Made by a program: the position numbers and the translations under genes. From NCBI GenBank assembly GCA_012719955.1, contig JAAXZI010000243.1:1-51507 (forward strand): a stretch of DNA of 51,507 bases, written 5' to 3'. Each line of letters opens with the position of its first letter. Position 1 is the first letter of the stretch. Shown piece by piece: positions 16,506 to 24,348 of the stretch. This DNA comes from Phycisphaerae bacterium. GTDB taxonomy: Bacteria; Planctomycetota; Phycisphaerae; UBA1845; PWPN01. The notes beneath the pieces are model-generated. The model saw nothing but the letters and a program-made list of their open reading frames with translations. It did not search any database and had not been told where the DNA came from.

Positions 16506-18545
16506 ATGTTCAACCGCAGAGTCGGCCTGGGAACTGCTCTACTTGTGCTCATCTCACTGCTCGGCTGTACGCCAGAGGTTTTGCATGACCTTTTTGGGAA
16601 ATGCGATGTGGCGGAAACAGCCGGCCCGCCGGATATCGAAGGCTACTGGATATCCATGGAGGTCATCTCCAGCTACTCCGAAGATGAAGCCGAGGCCCAG
16701 CCCATTACCGACGTCGATTACTGGAAATTCGTCAAACTGGAAGAGAACCCCGCATTTGCCTATTACCAGGTGAGCCCGGCCTGTTCTCCCGATACCGTGA
16801 CCGGCTACGCCACCGTTTACCAGGAAGGCACCGTCCTGATCGACATCATCGCCAGCGGCCACGTTCAGCTTGAAGCCATGCTCTCCGAGAACGACACCAT
16901 GGTGGCCACCCACCTGGTAAGTGACGCGGCCTGGAGCGCTCGGCGCATCGAGGAACCTCTGTGCAAGGAGGTCGACGGCCGGATGGTCGTCGCCATGCGC
17001 CCGCTCAAACTGTTCGACGAAGAAAGGGTGGAGATGCCCGCGGCGAACATGTCAGCCGGGGCCGAGGCCCCCAACGGCAAAGCCCACCTGGCCGCCGCCA
17101 AGGACTCGCGCCTCACGATGGGCGATGAGACGACTGTCCGTTCCCCTGACCAGAAGACCTCCTGCACCGATCCCAGCGGCTCGGCCGTTGCGTGCCCGGC
17201 CTCCAATGTCGGCCACGCCGGCTACATCCAGTGCGTGGACCAGGAGGTGTCCGAATCGAAAGTCCAACAGCTCGCGGACGTGGCCTGTCTCATCGACACC
17301 GACCAGATCTATCCCGGCGCGCTGCTGCAGGGCGCCCATTATGACGGCGGCAGCTTCACGCCCATCACCATCCCGCGGGCCGGCGGCAAGATCACCCTCA
17401 GCGGCCTCTATCTCGGCGGCGCGGCCAACTACAGCGCCACCGTGGATGAGGTCTCCTATGCATCCATCTCCAACGCCATCGCCAAGATTCTCAACGACAA
17501 CGGCATCGTGGGCACCGCGGCCAACGCCAGCTATCGGGTCGACAGCGTCTATTCGTCCAACCAGTGGGCCTTCAACCTGGGCACCGATGTCAGCTTCATG
17601 GCCGCCGACCTCTCCGCTGCCGCCGATTCCGGCAATCAATCAGCCAAGAACACAGTGATCATGAAATTCACCCAGGTCTTCTACACGGTGAGTTTCGAGG
17701 ATCCCAAGCTGGCCACCAGCGTCTTCGCCGACGGCGAGGCCTTCGATGATCCCGAGAACCAGATCGGCGCCGGCAATCCGCCCTTGTACGTCTCCAACGT
17801 CAAGTACGGCCGGCAGGTGTACTTCGTGGCCACCTCCAGCCTGGGCTCCTCCTACGTGAACGCGGCCCTGAGAGGCGCCTACAGCGGCGCTGCCAGCGTC
17901 ACCGTCACCAGCGGCATGAGCTACAAGGATATCATGGCCAAGACCTCGATCAGTTACATCGTCCGCGGCGGCGACGCCGGCCTGGCCCTGGCCCCCATCG
18001 CGGCGGCCACGCCCGACGAAATGTACGACAAGATCAAGGCCTTCCTGGCCGACCGCAACGCGGCCGTCTTCTCGGCGCAGAACCCCGGCATCCCGGTGGC
18101 CTACACCCTCCGCTATCTCGACGACCGCACGGTGGCCATGAAGGGGCTGTCCACCACGTACGACCAGCACGACTGCAGCACCATCCCGGCCGCCGATTAC
18201 CATTTCGAACTTCAGGCCAGCGACATCGACGACGACCTGCACATCTGGTTGGACTACGAGACCGACGCGATGAAGAAGGCCTACACCAATCAGAGCACAT
18301 TCTACGCAAACATCAATAACTGGCTGCCCGACAACAACGACCATCTCATCATTCTGAAAGTGGGCAACGGCGGATGCTTCGGCACCAGCAGCCGACTCCG
18401 GTTCTTCCGCGATGGTGCCAGGATCTATGAGGACTGCTACTATCCGGGCGGTTGGCAAGACTGCGGCTGGCAGGTGGACCTCCGGGTCCGCGTGAACCGC
18501 ACCAACGGCAAGTTCGAGGTGGTCAACCGTTGGCACGCCCACTAA
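16506..18545 (+). CDS. Cholesterol-dependent-cytolysin-like pore-forming lipoprotein
   Basis: A 679-residue protein starting at ATG 16506, with GGAG 8 bases upstream; a GTG at 16485 is less likely. It has a lipobox (LISLLGC, C21). Residues 255-555 match domains 1-3 of thiol-activated cytolysins in order: TDQIYPGALLQG (265-276), NYSATVDEVSYASISNAIAK (308-327), VFYTVS (391-396), PPLYVSNVKYGRQVYF (425-440), SYKDI (472-476), VRGGDA with the hinge di-glycine (486-491), and FSAQNPGIPVAYT (522-534). Residues 40-240 are an extra N-terminal region of unknown fold. The Trp-rich undecapeptide and domain 4 are absent; residues 556-679 are an unrelated, probably beta-rich domain with C557, C624, C644 and C653. 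Probable role: a membrane-inserting oligomeric toxin or defence effector with a non-cholesterol receptor. A terminator follows. Confidence 0.9.
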   Translation: MFNRRVGLGTALLVLISLLGCTPEVLHDLFGKCDVAETAGPPDIEGYWISMEVISSYSEDEAEAQPITDVDYWKFVKLEENPAFAYYQVSPACSPDTVTGYATVYQEGTVLIDIIASGHVQLEAMLSENDTMVATHLVSDAAWSARRIEEPLCKEVDGRMVVAMRPLKLFDEERVEMPAANMSAGAEAPNGKAHLAAAKDSRLTMGDETTVRSPDQKTSCTDPSGSAVACPASNVGHAGYIQCVDQEVSESKVQQLADVACLIDTDQIYPGALLQGAHYDGGSFTPITIPRAGGKITLSGLYLGGAANYSATVDEVSYASISNAIAKILNDNGIVGTAANASYRVDSVYSSNQWAFNLGTDVSFMAADLSAAADSGNQSAKNTVIMKFTQVFYTVSFEDPKLATSVFADGEAFDDPENQIGAGNPPLYVSNVKYGRQVYFVATSSLGSSYVNAALRGAYSGAASVTVTSGMSYKDIMAKTSISYIVRGGDAGLALAPIAAATPDEMYDKIKAFLADRNAAVFSAQNPGIPVAYTLRYLDDRTVAMKGLSTTYDQHDCSTIPAADYHFELQASDIDDDLHIWLDYETDAMKKAYTNQSTFYANINNWLPDNNDHLIILKVGNGGCFGTSSRLRFFRDGARIYEDCYYPGGWQDCGWQVDLRVRVNRTNGKFEVVNRWHAH

Positions 18546-18615
18546 GCGCCGGCCCCGGCCGACGGTGCACCGCTGCACCGTGAGCCGTGCCGGATAGCCA
18601 GGAATGCTTTCGAAG

Positions 18616-18658
18616 CGCCGGTCTTCCCCACGAGAGGGAAGACCGGCGTTCTTCATTT
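18616..18658 (+). terminator. Rho-independent terminator after the cytolysin-like gene
   Basis: A perfect 13-bp stem CGCCGGTCTTCCC / GGGAAGACCGGCG (18616-18628 and 18636-18648) is followed by TTCTTCATTT. A smaller hairpin (CGGTGCA / TGCACCG, 18563-18580) precedes it. Confidence 0.8.
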
Positions 18659-18761
18659 GGGTTCTGCGTTATCATGGTGCGGTAGGCGAGACTGGCCGCA
18701 CGTATCCTCAAAGAACGGCTTGGAGAAACTGAAGTCTGCTAATGTTCTCTGGGAGCATCAA

Positions 18762-19961
18762 ATGAGTTTCGCGGTGACCGCCTGGCTCATAGTGAGCGTG
18801 AATTTCGCTGTGGCGATTCTCGTGCTGCTCCGTCCCTGGCGCAAACCTGCCGATCCCGCTCAACCCGCTCCCATTACGTTCGTCGATGCCGTCCGCGCAG
18901 CTCTGGCTGCTACGGCACTCCTGGTTCTTGAACGGCTTGCCGGCATCGGCCGTAATCCGTTCGCCCTCATCCACCTCGTGTACCTCCATTTGGTGGTACT
19001 CGCCCCGGCCACCGGCCTGACCGTCCTGGCCCTCTCCCTGTGGCGGAAAGGCGGCCGACGCGCATTTGCCGTCAGCCTGCCGGTGAAGATCCTGGCCGTT
19101 CTGACACTTTTGGCGGCTCCCATCGGCGTGTACGCCACGTTCATCGAGCCGTTCCGCCTGACCCTTGAAACCGTCCGCGTGCCCCTGCGCGAAGGCCGGG
19201 ATGCGGGAAGCGAAATCCGCGTCGCCGTGCTGGCCGACATCCAGACGGACCGGGTCGGAGAACACGAGCATCGGGCTATTGATCTGGCCATGGCCCAGAC
19301 ACCCGACATCATCCTCCTACCCGGCGACCTGTGGCAGAGCGAACACGAGCCCACCCCGAAGGACACCGCCGCGCTGCGCGAGCTGCTCAACCGGTTGTCC
19401 GCGCCCGGCGGGGTCTGGTTCTCCCCGGGCAACTGCGATTCGCCGGCCTGGACCAAGAACTTACTCGCCGGCACGCCCGTCACCTTGCTGGACAATGACA
19501 TCGTCCAGGTACAAGTCAGAGGTCGAAGGGTGACTATCGGCGGTGTTGAACTGTATAACACGCGTGAAGCGGAGGCTCTCATTCGCCAGCTTGAGGAAGA
19601 CCCCACCTCCGGCGATGTACGTATCCTGATGGGCCACCTGCCGGACAACGTCCTGCACCTGCGGCCCAATTCGCGCATCGACCTCGTGGTGGCCGGCCAC
19701 ACCCATGGCGGTCAGATTGTGATCCCCGGCCTTGGCCCGCCCATGACGCTCTCGCGCGTGCCCCGCCATATCGGAGCCGGCGGTCTGCATCACCTGAACG
19801 GCAACGCCATTTACGTCAGCCGCGGCGTCGGCTGCGAACGCCGCAAGGCCCCGCGCATCCGCTTCTTCTGCCCGCCGGAGGTGAGCCTGCTGACGATCGA
19901 GAGTACGGCCGGGCCGGCCGCGTCCCAGCCCAATCGGGAAGGGTATGGCAATTCTTTGTAG
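18762..19961 (+). CDS. Membrane-anchored metallophosphoesterase with altered metal motifs
   Basis: A 399-residue protein; ATG 18762 has GGGAG 7 bases upstream and gives a membrane start. Residues 1-145 contain about four hydrophobic segments, and the rest is a calcineurin-like phosphoesterase of the YkuE/YaeI type. Motifs are LADIQTD (normally D-x-H, here D-x-Q), LLPGDLW, SPGNCDS (normally GNHD or GNHE, here GNCD), MGHLPDN and the intact GHTHGGQ. Two His metal ligands are thus replaced, by Gln and Cys, which may alter metal choice or activity. Related proteins act on UDP-diacylglucosamine or other phosphoesters, but the substrate here is unknown. Confidence 0.85.
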   Translation: MSFAVTAWLIVSVNFAVAILVLLRPWRKPADPAQPAPITFVDAVRAALAATALLVLERLAGIGRNPFALIHLVYLHLVVLAPATGLTVLALSLWRKGGRRAFAVSLPVKILAVLTLLAAPIGVYATFIEPFRLTLETVRVPLREGRDAGSEIRVAVLADIQTDRVGEHEHRAIDLAMAQTPDIILLPGDLWQSEHEPTPKDTAALRELLNRLSAPGGVWFSPGNCDSPAWTKNLLAGTPVTLLDNDIVQVQVRGRRVTIGGVELYNTREAEALIRQLEEDPTSGDVRILMGHLPDNVLHLRPNSRIDLVVAGHTHGGQIVIPGLGPPMTLSRVPRHIGAGGLHHLNGNAIYVSRGVGCERRKAPRIRFFCPPEVSLLTIESTAGPAASQPNREGYGNSL

Positions 19962-19976
19962 CGAGGTGACGTGGAG

Positions 19977-20048
19977 CCTCGGAGGGCGTGCATCTTGCAC
20001 GCCTTTGAGGCGGGCAGGATGCCCGCCCCCCCGATGCGCCCGGCCGCC
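19977..20048. repeat. Palindromic repeat family G, compound copy
   Basis: GGGCGTGCATCTTGCACGCC followed by GGCGGGCAGGATGCCCGCC and a CGATGCGCCCGGCCGCCTT-like tail, in the same arrangement as 14603-14668. Confidence 0.8.
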
Positions 20049-20154
20049 TTGAGATGATCCTTTGCCGGGCCCACCGGGAACAGCCAGGGCCAGCAACTGG
20101 CGGGAAGGCCGGTCCATCCGCTATAGTGCTGGGTTCGGATCATTCAGGAAGGGT

Positions 20155-20200
20155 CCTGGATGTCAATCGCTGAACGCTGATTGCTGAAAGCTGACTGCTG
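20155..20200. repeat. Degenerate short tandem repeat (GCTGAAC type)
   Basis: Four to five imperfect units of about 8-10 bases (CGCTGAACGCTGATTGCTGA) end directly at the proS start codon. The same repeat type occurs at 43061-43116. A possible -10 element TATAGT lies upstream at 20122-20127. Confidence 0.7.
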
Positions 20201-20202
20201 AC

Positions 20203-21738
20203 ATGGCCAAGAACATTAAACCCCGTTCCCAAGACTACGCCCAGTGGTACCTCGACGTCATCAAGGCCGCCCAGCTTGCGGACTACAGCCCTGTCCGCGG
20301 CTGCATGGTCATCCGCCCGGAAGGCTATGCCATCTGGGAGGCCATCCAACGCGACCTCGACCGCCGTTTCAAGGAGACGGGCCACGTCAACGCCTACTTC
20401 CCCCTGCTCATCCCGCAGAGCTTCCTCACCAAGGAGGCCGAGCACGTGGAAGGCTTCGCCATGGAATGCGCGATCGTGACCCACTCCAAGCTCGAAAAGA
20501 CCGCCGACGGCCTCAAGCCCGGCAACCCGCTCGAGGAACCGCTCATCATCCGCCCCACCAGCGAGACCGTCATCGGGGCCATGTACTCTCAGTGGGTACA
20601 GAGCTACCGCGACCTGCCCCTGCTGATTAACCAGTGGTGCAACGTCATGCGCTGGGAGATGCGCACCCGCCTGTTCCTGCGCACCGCCGAGTTCCTCTGG
20701 CAGGAGGGCCACACCGCCCACGAAACCGCCGAGGAGGCCCAGGAAGAGACGCTGCGCATGCTCGACGTCTACGCCGCCTTCGCCGAGGACACGCTGGCCA
20801 TCCCGGTGATCAAGGGGGCCAAGACCGACGCCGAAAAGTTCCCCGGCGCCGTCACCACCTACTGCATCGAAGCCCTCATGCAGGACGGCAAGGCCCTCCA
20901 GTGCGGTACCAGCCACAATCTCGGCCAGAACTTCGCCAAGGCCTTTGACATCAAGTTCCTCGGCCGCGACCAGCAGCTTCAGTATGCCTGGACCACGAGC
21001 TGGGGCGTCAGCACCCGCCTGATCGGCGCGACCATCATGACCCACTCCGACGACGAGGGGCTGGTCCTGCCGCCGCGGGTCGCCCCCTTCGTGGCCGCCA
21101 TCGTGCCCATCTTCAAGAGCGAGGAGGAACGCAACACCGTCCGCGCGTTCATCGACAAGGTGCTGACATCGCTGGTCGGCGCCGACGAACTGGCCGCCGC
21201 CGCCAGGCGCTTCGGTTACAACGAGACCCCCACCTACTTCTTCGACTCCACCACCGGCCAGCGTATCGTGGTGGACTGGCGCGACGCCCGCCCCGGCGAC
21301 AAGCAGTACCACTGGGAGCAGCGCGGCGTGCCCTTCCGCTTCGAGGTCGGCCCCCGCGACGTGGCCAACAACGCCTTCGTCCTGAAACGCCGGCTGGACC
21401 GCTCCAAGGCCGTCGTCACGCTCGACCAGGCCTCCCGCGAGTGGCTCAGGCAACAACTGGACGAGGTCCACAAGGCCATGCTGGACAAGGCCCGCCAGTT
21501 CCAGGCGGCCGAAACCCGCGAAGCCGCCAGCTACGACGAAATGAAGAAGATCCTGGCCGAGCATGCTGGCTTTGTCCGCTGCTTCTTCAAGCCGGACAAG
21601 ACCATCGAGGCCCGCATCAAGGAAGACTGCAAGGCCACCGTGCGCTGCGTCCCCTTCGAGCAGCCCGGTACAACCGGCAAGTGCATCTTCACCGGCGAGG
21701 AGTCTAACACGCAGGTCCTCTTCGCCCAGGCGTACTGA
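20203..21738 (+). CDS. proS: Prolyl-tRNA synthetase, archaeal/eukaryotic-like type
   Basis: Charges tRNA-Pro with proline. The 511 residues fit the class lacking the bacterial INS editing insertion (ProS type 3). Class II motifs are visible: motif 1 around GCMVIRPEGYAIWEAIQ, motif 2 around RTAEFLWQEGHTAHE (with the MRWEMRTRLFLR run before it), and motif 3 with GVSTRLIGATIMTHSDDEGLVLPP. An anticodon-binding domain follows (residues 300-390), then a zinc-binding-like C-terminal domain with Cys residues (VRCFFKP, DCKATVRCVPF, GKCIFTG) and the invariant terminal Tyr. No T-box leader is seen. The start follows directly after a short tandem repeat, with no clear Shine-Dalgarno site. Confidence 0.97.
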   Translation: MAKNIKPRSQDYAQWYLDVIKAAQLADYSPVRGCMVIRPEGYAIWEAIQRDLDRRFKETGHVNAYFPLLIPQSFLTKEAEHVEGFAMECAIVTHSKLEKTADGLKPGNPLEEPLIIRPTSETVIGAMYSQWVQSYRDLPLLINQWCNVMRWEMRTRLFLRTAEFLWQEGHTAHETAEEAQEETLRMLDVYAAFAEDTLAIPVIKGAKTDAEKFPGAVTTYCIEALMQDGKALQCGTSHNLGQNFAKAFDIKFLGRDQQLQYAWTTSWGVSTRLIGATIMTHSDDEGLVLPPRVAPFVAAIVPIFKSEEERNTVRAFIDKVLTSLVGADELAAAARRFGYNETPTYFFDSTTGQRIVVDWRDARPGDKQYHWEQRGVPFRFEVGPRDVANNAFVLKRRLDRSKAVVTLDQASREWLRQQLDEVHKAMLDKARQFQAAETREAASYDEMKKILAEHAGFVRCFFKPDKTIEARIKEDCKATVRCVPFEQPGTTGKCIFTGEESNTQVLFAQAY

Positions 21739-22097
21739 TAGTGCACGGGCCCTAATGGTGCACAGGCCGCCCTGGGAGACGGGTTGACAGGGGGGGCGGG
21801 CAGCCCGCCCGCCTTCCATAGTCGGATAACCCCTCTTTTCAGAGACCGGAGCGCGACCGCTGGAGAAGTGCGGATGCCGGGTGACTTACCCTCTTCAGAG
21901 AGGGGTTCACGATTATTCGCGGTGCCGGCAACTGACAAACCGATCCGTGCCCCATAACCAACGTCCCCCGGCTGCAGGCTGATGCCCTATCATCGGCGGC
22001 GCCCTCTACCACATCCGGCAGGATACGCCCGGTGGTATGCGCACCGTGCCCAGCTCCGGTAATCTGCCCCTTCCCAGTACAGCGAACGCACATACAC
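21739..22097. other. Non-coding region after proS with a family G copy
   Basis: Contains a family G palindrome at 21785-21822 (GGGCGGGCAGCCCGCCCGCC) and a 9-bp inverted repeat AACCCCTCT (21828-21836) with AGAGGGGTT (21899-21907) around 62 bases. No gene is recognisable. Confidence 0.5.
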
Positions 22098-22538
22098 TCA
22101 TTGCGGCTGCGTCATATCGCCCAGCTCGTGAGCCTTTTCACTCAGTATTCGCATTACAATATGCAGTACGTTTGGAACTGACGTATCCAAACGAGTAATC
22201 CCGGCTCCGAGGCCCTGCGCGATTGGGGCAAACCCTGAGGCGTATTCACCCCAAGTCATTGCCAATTCCCCCTTTGTGAGGGTTTTCTCATGCCCTGGGC
22301 GGGCCCATTCCGAATGCGGCACGGTGATTGCTATTTCTGGGGGCGTTGGGATGCAGTTGCATCTTGTTACCGCTGAGAAGATCGGTCTACCCTCGCTGAC
22401 GTACATCTTGTCTGACATCCTGGGGTGGGTTGGTCTGAGGCCAAGGATAGGCACCTTGTCATGCATCGGCCTCATCTCGGCTTGCATCTGGAGGCATCCC
22501 ACACAGCAAGCCGACGGCCGTTGCATCCGGTTTCGCAT
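22098..22538 (-). CDS. Hypothetical protein, doubtful
   Basis: A 146-codon frame in a stretch with lower GC than its surroundings. I do not recognise the product. It has several Cys residues near the start (CCVGC), a central TPPEIAITVPHSEW segment and an amphipathic C-terminus (VLHIVMRILSEKAHEL). In favour of a real gene are a plausible minus-strand promoter at 22622-22649, which gives a leader of about 75 bases, and the lack of any competing gene. Against it are the absence of a clear ribosome-binding site and several alternative starts. It could equally be a decayed gene. Confidence 0.4.
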   Translation of the reverse strand: MRNRMQRPSACCVGCLQMQAEMRPMHDKVPILGLRPTHPRMSDKMYVSEGRPIFSAVTRCNCIPTPPEIAITVPHSEWARPGHEKTLTKGELAMTWGEYASGFAPIAQGLGAGITRLDTSVPNVLHIVMRILSEKAHELGDMTQPQ

Positions 22539-22621
22539 CTGGCGTTTAGTAGCGAATTGGGCATCGCACTAGCGGCCGTCGGACGAAATTAATCGTCGAT
22601 CTGGAAATCGGCGCTAAGAAT

Positions 22622-22649
22622 ATCATAATATTGGTATAGAGACGCTCAA
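22622..22649 (-). promoter_or_regulatory. Probable sigma-70-type promoter on the minus strand
   Basis: Read on the minus strand, TTGAGC (22644-22649) and TATGAT (22622-22627) are 16 bases apart in an AT-rich island. It would transcribe toward the hypothetical gene at 22098-22538. Confidence 0.5.
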
Positions 22650-22770
22650 AGGATCTTTGTTCAGCTACAGACAGGCGTAAACCAACTACGTTCCGAGCCC
22701 TTCCGCTGCAATCCCCTCTCCGGCCCGAACAATGGAAGGGAGTTGTTGGTTTGCCCCGTTTTTTCAAAAA

Positions 22771-22830
22771 CCGCGTCGTCGCTGTCAAACCTCACTGCCT
22801 TTTTTAACAGCGACGACGCGGCCTTCCTTT
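22771..22830. terminator. Long perfect hairpin, terminator or small RNA
   Basis: A 15-bp perfect stem, CCGCGTCGTCGCTGT (22771-22785) with its complement at 22807-22821, encloses a 21-base loop containing TTTTTT and is followed by CCTTCCTTTTT. TTTTTTCAAAAA precedes it on the other side, so it could work in both directions. No gene ends nearby, which leaves open a small RNA. Confidence 0.6.
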
Positions 22831-23205
22831 TTGGGGCACCCGCACTTGTTCCCGCTGTGCTCTCTGGTGGCCTTGGCCAACAGGGATGGGCTCCGGGTAG
22901 CCATGACCGCGGAAAACGCCCGTGTCCACCAAACCCCCGCGACCTTTCTCCGGAGTCCATAATCTCGCTTGTCAACGCGATTTGCGGTTGAGCACGGACG
23001 TCGCGTCAAACCTCTGGCCAGGCCGCGGAATTAACCTGAATCCGCCGTTTTCCGCCTTCCAATGCCCCCCACCTCATGTTTATACTGTCTCGCCCGCGCT
23101 ATACTGTGCCGGCGCATTGCACCGGTCCGATAAGCCGGCCGTAGACCCGATCGCGGCAACAGCAGTCGAGGTTTTCGTCAACCCTCTCGGAGGGCGCTGT
23201 CAGCT
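22831..23205. promoter_or_regulatory. Upstream region of nfnA with paired TATACTGT elements
   Basis: No gene is seen. Two TATACTGT direct repeats start at 23081 and 23100, 19 bases apart and 100-125 bases before nfnA. Each resembles a -10 element, and the pair could also be a regulator site. Confidence 0.35.
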
Positions 23206-24066
23206 ATGAGCACAGGCCATGAAATCGTTGCGTCCCAGTGGCTGGCCCCGGCGGTTCGCCGACTGGTCGTGCGTGCCCCGCACGTCACCCGCCACTGTGG
23301 GCCGGGACAGTTCGTGATCGTCCGGGCAGTACCCGATGGCGAACGCATTCCTCTGACCATCGCCCGCTCCGACCGGAGCGCCGGCACCATCGACTTAATC
23401 GTTCAGGCGGTAGGCGCTTCCACGCGTCAGATCTGCGCCCTTGAAAAAGGCCAGAGTCTCTGCGACGTGGCCGGCCCGCTTGGACGCAAAACCGAAATGG
23501 AGAACGTCGGCCATGCCGTGGTGGTCGGCGGCGGCGTCGGAACCGCCGTCATCTATCCCCAGGCTGCCGGCTTGAAGGCGTGCGGCAATTATGTTTCGGC
23601 CATCATGGGCGGTCGCACCCGCGAATACGTGATTCTCGAAAAGGAACTCGGCGAGATCTGCGATGCCGTCTATCCCTGCACGGACGACGGGAGTTACGGC
23701 TTCAAGGGTTTCGTCACCGACCGGCTCAAGCAGCTCATTGAAGCGGGCGAGCGTCCGGTCAAGGCCGTCTTTGCGGCCGGCCCCGTCCCGATGATGCGGG
23801 CGGTGGCCGAGCTCACCCGGCCTTACGGCATCCATACGGTGGCCTCGTTGAACCCCATTATGGTGGACGGAACGGGCATGTGCGGCGGCTGCCGGGTGCA
23901 GGTGGGCGGCGAGATGAAGTTCGCCTGCGTGGATGGCCCGGAATTTGATGCCCACCAGGTCGATTTCCGGGAGCTGACCGACCGTCTGGGCGCCTATCGC
24001 GCTCACGAACAGGCGGCGATGGAACGGCATCAGTGCCGACTCACCGCCGGCCTGCCAGGACGCTAA
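23206..24066 (+). CDS. nfnA: NfnA-type FAD/[2Fe-2S] subunit of electron-bifurcating transhydrogenase
   Basis: A 286-residue protein of the ferredoxin-NADP reductase/dihydroorotate dehydrogenase electron-transfer subunit family. It binds FAD (RIPLTIARSD, 48-56), NAD(H) (VVVGGGVGTAVIYP, 105-118) and a [2Fe-2S] cluster through D221, C226, C229 and C241 in MVDGTGMCGGC and FACVDGPEFD. Three Cys plus one Asp is the unusual ligation reported for sulfide dehydrogenase/NfnA. With the next gene it should form NADH-dependent ferredoxin:NADP+ oxidoreductase, which couples NADH and ferredoxin oxidation to NADPH formation. PyrK or SudB are the alternatives; the partner gene favours NfnA. A family P repeat cluster follows it. 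Confidence 0.88.
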   Translation: MSTGHEIVASQWLAPAVRRLVVRAPHVTRHCGPGQFVIVRAVPDGERIPLTIARSDRSAGTIDLIVQAVGASTRQICALEKGQSLCDVAGPLGRKTEMENVGHAVVVGGGVGTAVIYPQAAGLKACGNYVSAIMGGRTREYVILEKELGEICDAVYPCTDDGSYGFKGFVTDRLKQLIEAGERPVKAVFAAGPVPMMRAVAELTRPYGIHTVASLNPIMVDGTGMCGGCRVQVGGEMKFACVDGPEFDAHQVDFRELTDRLGAYRAHEQAAMERHQCRLTAGLPGR

Positions 24067-24117
24067 ACGTCCGTGCGGGCGGTGAGACCGCCAGGCACGT
24101 GATGGGTGGGCCACGGT

Positions 24118-24226
24118 CGGCGGTAGCGGTCGGGCTCTGTACCGGCCGTTCTGGTGCGGCGTCCGGTCTCCGTACCGGACATTCTGGTGTGGCGGCCGGG
24201 CTCTATACCGGCCATTTCGGACTGTA
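24118..24226. repeat. Palindromic repeat family P, four tandem copies
   Basis: Four units of the CGGGCTCTGTACCGGCCG type, about 28 bases apart, lie in the 282-base gap between nfnA and nfnB. In three of the copies the sequence TTCTGGTGTGGCG or similar separates the units. Confidence 0.8.
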
Positions 24227-24348
24227 ACGGCCGCCGCCGCGAGCGCTTCGCGGAACTGTGGAACTGGCAACGGGACTGGCAGCGTGCAACAGAGCCAGTG
24301 TGGCAGGGGCGTCGGGCCCCGGCATGTTTTGCCAGAGGGTCTTTTGTC

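Noticed and set aside
20140..21819. 559-codon minus-strand frame opposite proS
   Set aside because: An antisense shadow of a strong housekeeping gene in GC-rich DNA; Gly/Ala/Val/Asp/Leu-rich with no domain.
24154..24348. Upstream extension of nfnB
   Set aside because: It translates family P repeats, and homologues start at the position of ATG 24349.
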